Positions 5,487 to 8,724 of a DNA stretch of 8,724 nucleotides are shown here, piece by piece. The DNA comes from Candidatus Heimdallarchaeota archaeon (GTDB lineage: Archaea; Asgardarchaeota; Heimdallarchaeia; Heimdallarchaeales; Heimdallarchaeaceae): NCBI GenBank assembly GCA_030628305.1, contig DAOVRE010000053.1, positions 1 to 8,724 on the forward strand, in the 5' to 3' direction. Each line of letters opens with the position of its first letter. The stretch's first letter is position 1. The notes beneath the pieces were generated by a model, which ran no database searches, had not been told where the DNA came from, and saw only the letters and a list, made by a program, of their open reading frames with translations. A program made the translations under genes and the position numbers.

Positions 5487-6875
5487 TCAAAGGTTCTTCA
5501 TCATCTTATCAATACCAGGTTCAACTCCTTGTAGAACCATATAACCTCTAGGTCCTTCTCTAGTTGTAATCTCTCCTGCAATATTTGTGAGCATGATATC
5601 TCTTACTTCATCTACATTTCTAGTATGACCTAAAGCCCAACTCAGTTTTGTGTAAGCTGCTGATGGTAACATGTTTTCACCTTCTATGACGCCTCGTGCT
5701 AGCATGTCTCTCCCTGTCTCATAAACTCTCAATTGGGCGAAACCGAACAGAGGTTCTACAACCATAATAACAGGAATTTCTTCTTCCTGACATCTTTCTA
5801 AAGCAGGATAGATATCTGTTCCAACATGTCCTAAACCAGTTCCTATCATTACAACTCCGTGATAACCAAGATCAACCATAGATTCCAACATATCAGGATT
5901 CATTCCTGGATAGAAATACAGCATCCCCACACGAGAATCTGTCTTTGTATCTAGATAGAAATCTTCTTTGGGCTTGCGAGGAGAAATATCATCTTTGAAC
6001 CATGTAACTCCAACATCATCAATTTTACCTAAGGGGATATCTGATAAAGTTCTAAAGGTATCACGTCTAGCGGAATGCATTTTTCTGCATCTAGTAGCTC
6101 GATGAATTAGATTGTAACTGTCACTGGGAGTACCATGCATAGCAATTACAACCTCTCCAAAGTTTTCATAACCAGAAAGCTGAGCAGCATACAATATGTT
6201 TCTAGGTCCATCAGAAGAGGGGCGATCAGAGCTTCTTTGACTACCAACCAATACAACAGGAACAGGTAAGTTTCGGAGGAAAAAGGATAAAGCACAACCT
6301 GTTACACACATAGTATCGGTTCCGTGACCGATAATTATCCCATCTGCGCCTGATTCTATCTCTTTAGCGATAGCTTCAGCTGTTTTAACCCAATACTCTG
6401 GTCTGAAATTTTCACTCAAGATCTGGTAAAGTGTTTTTGGGGTCAGATTAACAGTTGAAATTAGTTCAGGAACTGCAGAAAATAGTTCATCTGGAGTAAA
6501 AGCAGGAAGGACAGCACCAGTTCTGTAATCCAACCTCGATGCAACTGTTCCACCAGTGCCCAGAAGAGTTACATTAGGCAAATCCTTCTTAAATTTCACT
6601 TCAATATGAGGTAGTTCATAGTTTCCTTTATGAAATCCTATTTCCTTAATGGTTGCTTCTTCATCAATTAAGACACCCAAATTGTAACCTGTATCAACTT
6701 TCAATGTAACATAATCATCATCAGTATGTTGACTCCGAGGTAGTAGTAATCCTTCATATTCTGCATCACCTTTCTTAATAATAACTTTACTCCAAGTTCT
6801 GATTTTATCTTTAATCAATCTTTCACGCAATGCTCCTCTGTAACCTTCAGGTTCGCCATTACCATTATTACTCAT
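5487..6875 (-). CDS. gatD: Glu-tRNA(Gln) amidotransferase subunit D
   Basis: The ammonia-producing subunit of archaeal GatDE, which converts Glu-tRNA(Gln) to Gln-tRNA(Gln). It hydrolyses an amide donor (glutamine or asparagine) in an L-asparaginase-type active site and passes ammonia to GatE. The chain has an N-terminal small beta domain (VIIKKGDAEYEGLLLPRS, about 31-48) that separates GatD from plain asparaginases, then the asparaginase domain. Active-site residues are visible (numbered from the start below): T110 in GTGGTVASRLDY, T186 and D187 in GHGTDTM, and K265 in RKMHSARRD. PSSDGPRN, GMLYFYPG and GTGLGHVGTDIYPAL are further family blocks. ATG 6884 gives MVKMSNN and overlaps gatE by 8 bp, but it abuts the SD AGGAGG (6885-6890) with no spacing. 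ATG 6875, 9 nt downstream of that SD, is the better start and gives 462 residues. It lies 1 nt after the gatE stop, so translation is probably coupled to gatE. Confidence 0.96.
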   Translation of the reverse strand: MSNNGNGEPEGYRGALRERLIKDKIRTWSKVIIKKGDAEYEGLLLPRSQHTDDDYVTLKVDTGYNLGVLIDEEATIKEIGFHKGNYELPHIEVKFKKDLPNVTLLGTGGTVASRLDYRTGAVLPAFTPDELFSAVPELISTVNLTPKTLYQILSENFRPEYWVKTAEAIAKEIESGADGIIIGHGTDTMCVTGCALSFFLRNLPVPVVLVGSQRSSDRPSSDGPRNILYAAQLSGYENFGEVVIAMHGTPSDSYNLIHRATRCRKMHSARRDTFRTLSDIPLGKIDDVGVTWFKDDISPRKPKEDFYLDTKTDSRVGMLYFYPGMNPDMLESMVDLGYHGVVMIGTGLGHVGTDIYPALERCQEEEIPVIMVVEPLFGFAQLRVYETGRDMLARGVIEGENMLPSAAYTKLSWALGHTRNVDEVRDIMLTNIAGEITTREGPRGYMVLQGVEPGIDKMMKNL

Positions 6876-6876
6876 C

Positions 6877-8724
6877 TTAACCATCCTCCTTTACAAAAAT
6901 CATTTGTCTAATTTTCTCAGCCAACACTTTACCCTCAAAATGGTAACTAAGTTCCTTTAGAACTTCTCCTGTAATCTTGCTTAGAATCAAATCTTGATAT
7001 TCTTTAAACTCTTGAATTTTGTTTAAATCATATTTGTCAATCTTTGATTGGATTATCATTTCTACTTTCTCATCAGAAATTTCAGGCAAATCAAATTTTT
7101 CCTTAATCTGCTCTTCTGTTGATTTAGGATTTTCAATCAGATACTTCAGAACTAACTCAACTTGCTCTTTGAAAATAATTTTTTTAGATAAAACACTTGC
7201 AAGTTTATCAATCATTTCAGTTGTTAGAAGGAGATTCTTTCTCCTGGTAGCTCTAGGCAGGATGATAAGAAGTTTATAAGAGAGATTGCCATCTAACTGC
7301 AATTGTTCAGTATATTCGATGAATTTTGCTAATTTTTCATCTCTAATTAATAAGTCGACATGGTGGTGATTGAAACCATACTTCTCATGTAGTTCATCAA
7401 AAACTTCCCATGGTTTCTTGCCAATGTTCTTCGTCAATTCTTTAATTCTATCTAAGGAAATAACAATGGGTGGGGTATCTGTATCAGGATAAATACGGTC
7501 TTTTCCATGAATCACTCTCAAGAACTCTGAGTTACCATTGGGCAGAAATCTTCTAGTCTCTTGAGGTACACCGTCAATTGCCATCTTTACACGTTCAACT
7601 ATTTTCTTCATTGCGTGCAGAGCTCGCTTTTCTGGTCCTTTAACTACGATGAAGGCATCGTTTTCCTTTGGATTAAGAACCTTACAGATCTTGGAATACA
7701 GATCGTGATTTATTGTCATGTCACTGGGATAATCGGAATTTGCTCTTAACGCACCATCTTCAATTTCATCACTATGGAATTGATTCTTTCTAGGGATGCC
7801 TGTTATCAGCATACTTTTTTCGAATATCTCAAGACCAAAATCCTTGTTGGGTTGCACCTCAATTCCAAAAAGACCCTTCATTTTTAGAAAAATTGTTGCA
7901 TAAACCTTCTCATCAGTATCAAACAATTGTGATATATCCACATAAGTGTGTTCAAAATCCTCCTTCTTTATACCACGTTGTAACATCGTATTTTTTATTT
8001 CTATGAGCGCATGTTGTCTTACTACTTCATGACGACACATTATGTCAAACTTTCCTAAATCTTGAACTCCCTTAAGTTCTACTCGATCGCCTCCAGCGAT
8101 GCTTATGTTAACATCTTGTCTGGCAGCACCACTCCCTCTTCTACCAATCTTACTTATTCTTAATACACGACCAATTTGCTTGGCAGTTTCTAGAAGTTCT
8201 TCAGGATTATCTACATCCATATATTCTGTAATGATTTCTGTTAATGGAACCCCTAATCGATCTAAGTTGTAATAGACAGTTCTATTGGAAGTATCTTCCC
8301 AATTAACCCGTCTAGCAGCATCTTCCTCAATATGAACGTTGGTAATTCGAACTTTCTTACCGTTAACTGGAACCCATCCATCTCTTGCACAGATGAAAGT
8401 TCGTTGGAAACCTGTTGTAATAGATCCATCGAGATATTGTTTTCTGTTAACAACTATTTCTTCAGCAAAAGCTGTACAGTCAAAATATGCAGCAAGAATA
8501 AAACCCTTTTCCATCATTTCCATATCTGGGAAGAAAGGAGGTGTTTCATCCATATCATAGGTGCATGTGTTTCTTTCATTAGCAAGATAAATGACCTTGT
8601 AACCTTTCTCAAATTCTACAAGCATACCAGGATCAAAATCTCCCATCTCACCTAATACAGGACGAAAATAGCGATAGAAACTATAATCCATATTTTCAGG
8701 ATCTTCTTCAAGAATAGGGGGGCA
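6877..8724 (-). CDS. gatE: Glu-tRNA(Gln) amidotransferase subunit E, N-terminus cut by window edge
   Basis: GatE activates the glutamate on Glu-tRNA(Gln) with ATP and uses ammonia from GatD to make the amide. The frame stays open through the window edge: upstream of the ATG at 8691 it reads CPPILEEDPEN, matching the conserved Cys-Pro-containing N-terminal region of GatE, so 8691 is an internal Met and perhaps 20-30 residues, including the start and the GLEIH-type active-site segment, lie outside. Visible are 615 residues. Counting from Met 8691: HIEEDAARR (120-128) and GRRGSGAARQDVNISI (183-198) of the GatB-like catalytic fold, ELKGVQDLGKFD (205-216), a GAD/AspRS-like insertion specific to GatE (about 265-370), DGVPQETRRFLPNGNSEF (373-390) with YPDTDTPPI (401-409), and a helical GatB/YqeY-type tRNA-binding tail (about 470-600). 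It is followed directly by gatD. Confidence 0.96.
   Translation of the reverse strand, partial: CPPILEEDPENMDYSFYRYFRPVLGEMGDFDPGMLVEFEKGYKVIYLANERNTCTYDMDETPPFFPDMEMMEKGFILAAYFDCTAFAEEIVVNRKQYLDGSITTGFQRTFICARDGWVPVNGKKVRITNVHIEEDAARRVNWEDTSNRTVYYNLDRLGVPLTEIITEYMDVDNPEELLETAKQIGRVLRISKIGRRGSGAARQDVNISIAGGDRVELKGVQDLGKFDIMCRHEVVRQHALIEIKNTMLQRGIKKEDFEHTYVDISQLFDTDEKVYATIFLKMKGLFGIEVQPNKDFGLEIFEKSMLITGIPRKNQFHSDEIEDGALRANSDYPSDMTINHDLYSKICKVLNPKENDAFIVVKGPEKRALHAMKKIVERVKMAIDGVPQETRRFLPNGNSEFLRVIHGKDRIYPDTDTPPIVISLDRIKELTKNIGKKPWEVFDELHEKYGFNHHHVDLLIRDEKLAKFIEYTEQLQLDGNLSYKLLIILPRATRRKNLLLTTEMIDKLASVLSKKIIFKEQVELVLKYLIENPKSTEEQIKEKFDLPEISDEKVEMIIQSKIDKYDLNKIQEFKEYQDLILSKITGEVLKELSYHFEGKVLAEKIRQMIFVKEDG
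6885..6890 (-). promoter_or_regulatory. Shine-Dalgarno AGGAGG deciding the gatD start
   Basis: A perfect AGGAGG on the minus strand, lying within the last codons of gatE. It is 9 nt before ATG 6875 and directly against ATG 6884, so it supports the downstream ATG. It is the strongest ribosome binding site in the window; the other genes appear to rely on leaderless starts or weak sites. Confidence 0.75.

Noticed and set aside
5487..6875. Reading the gene as a plain L-asparaginase
   Set aside because: It has the extra N-terminal beta domain of GatD and is directly linked to gatE, which makes GatD near certain.
7019..8655. Several small frames on both strands inside gatE (7019-7279, 7561-7749, 8262-8453, 8332-8655, 8339-8560)
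   Set aside because: All overlap strongly conserved GatE sequence, have no start signals and show no family motifs.
8689..8691. ATG 8691 as the true start of gatE
   Set aside because: The frame continues open to the window edge and encodes the conserved CPP-containing GatE segment upstream, so this is an internal Met.

Overview
The window reads as an AT-rich archaeal chromosome segment. The clearest marker is the gatE-gatD pair, the archaea-specific Glu-tRNA(Gln) amidotransferase. Supporting signs are TATA/BRE-like elements lying about 24-28 nt upstream of several start codons (a pattern of leaderless transcripts), an archaeal-type Shine-Dalgarno inside the gatE/gatD junction, and a COG1751-type protein. 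An Asgard or other AT-rich mesophilic archaeal lineage would fit, but nothing in the window fixes the phylum.

Left part (1-2432). A minus-strand gene of unknown function runs off the left edge (252 to 1). From a shared 160-bp divergent promoter region, a plus-strand cluster runs rightward: a COG1751 protein with a pyruvate-kinase-C-terminal-like fold (413-964), then two tandem paralogous membrane proteins of the SEC59 / dolichol-phytol kinase / CTP-transferase family (976-1683 and 1731-2432). The first two are separated by only 11 bp. The second membrane gene may also have its own promoter.

Right part (2424-8724). Everything is on the minus strand. In transcription order: gatE (5' end outside the window), gatD (1 nt after gatE, with a strong SD inside gatE), a TM0106-type RecB-like/DEDD exonuclease protein, a thioredoxin-reductase-like flavoprotein without the redox CxxC, and a short UbiE-like SAM methyltransferase. 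The last three are spaced by 52-58 bp gaps. Each gap carries a TATA-like element at leaderless distance, so they may be separate transcripts rather than one operon. The methyltransferase gene converges on the second SEC59-like gene with a 9-bp tail overlap.

Taken together: a translation module (gatDE), a nucleic-acid enzyme, a redox flavoprotein plus methyltransferase, and a lipid/isoprenoid-type membrane kinase pair. I see no mobile element, CRISPR array, tRNA or rRNA, and no gene-free stretch over 300 bp. I do not see a clear new multi-gene system. The items most worth a second look are the RecB-like protein whose PD-(D/E)XK active-site motif looks eroded while its Fe-S cysteines and DEDD exonuclease residues are kept, and the duplicated SEC59-like pair linked to a COG1751 gene.
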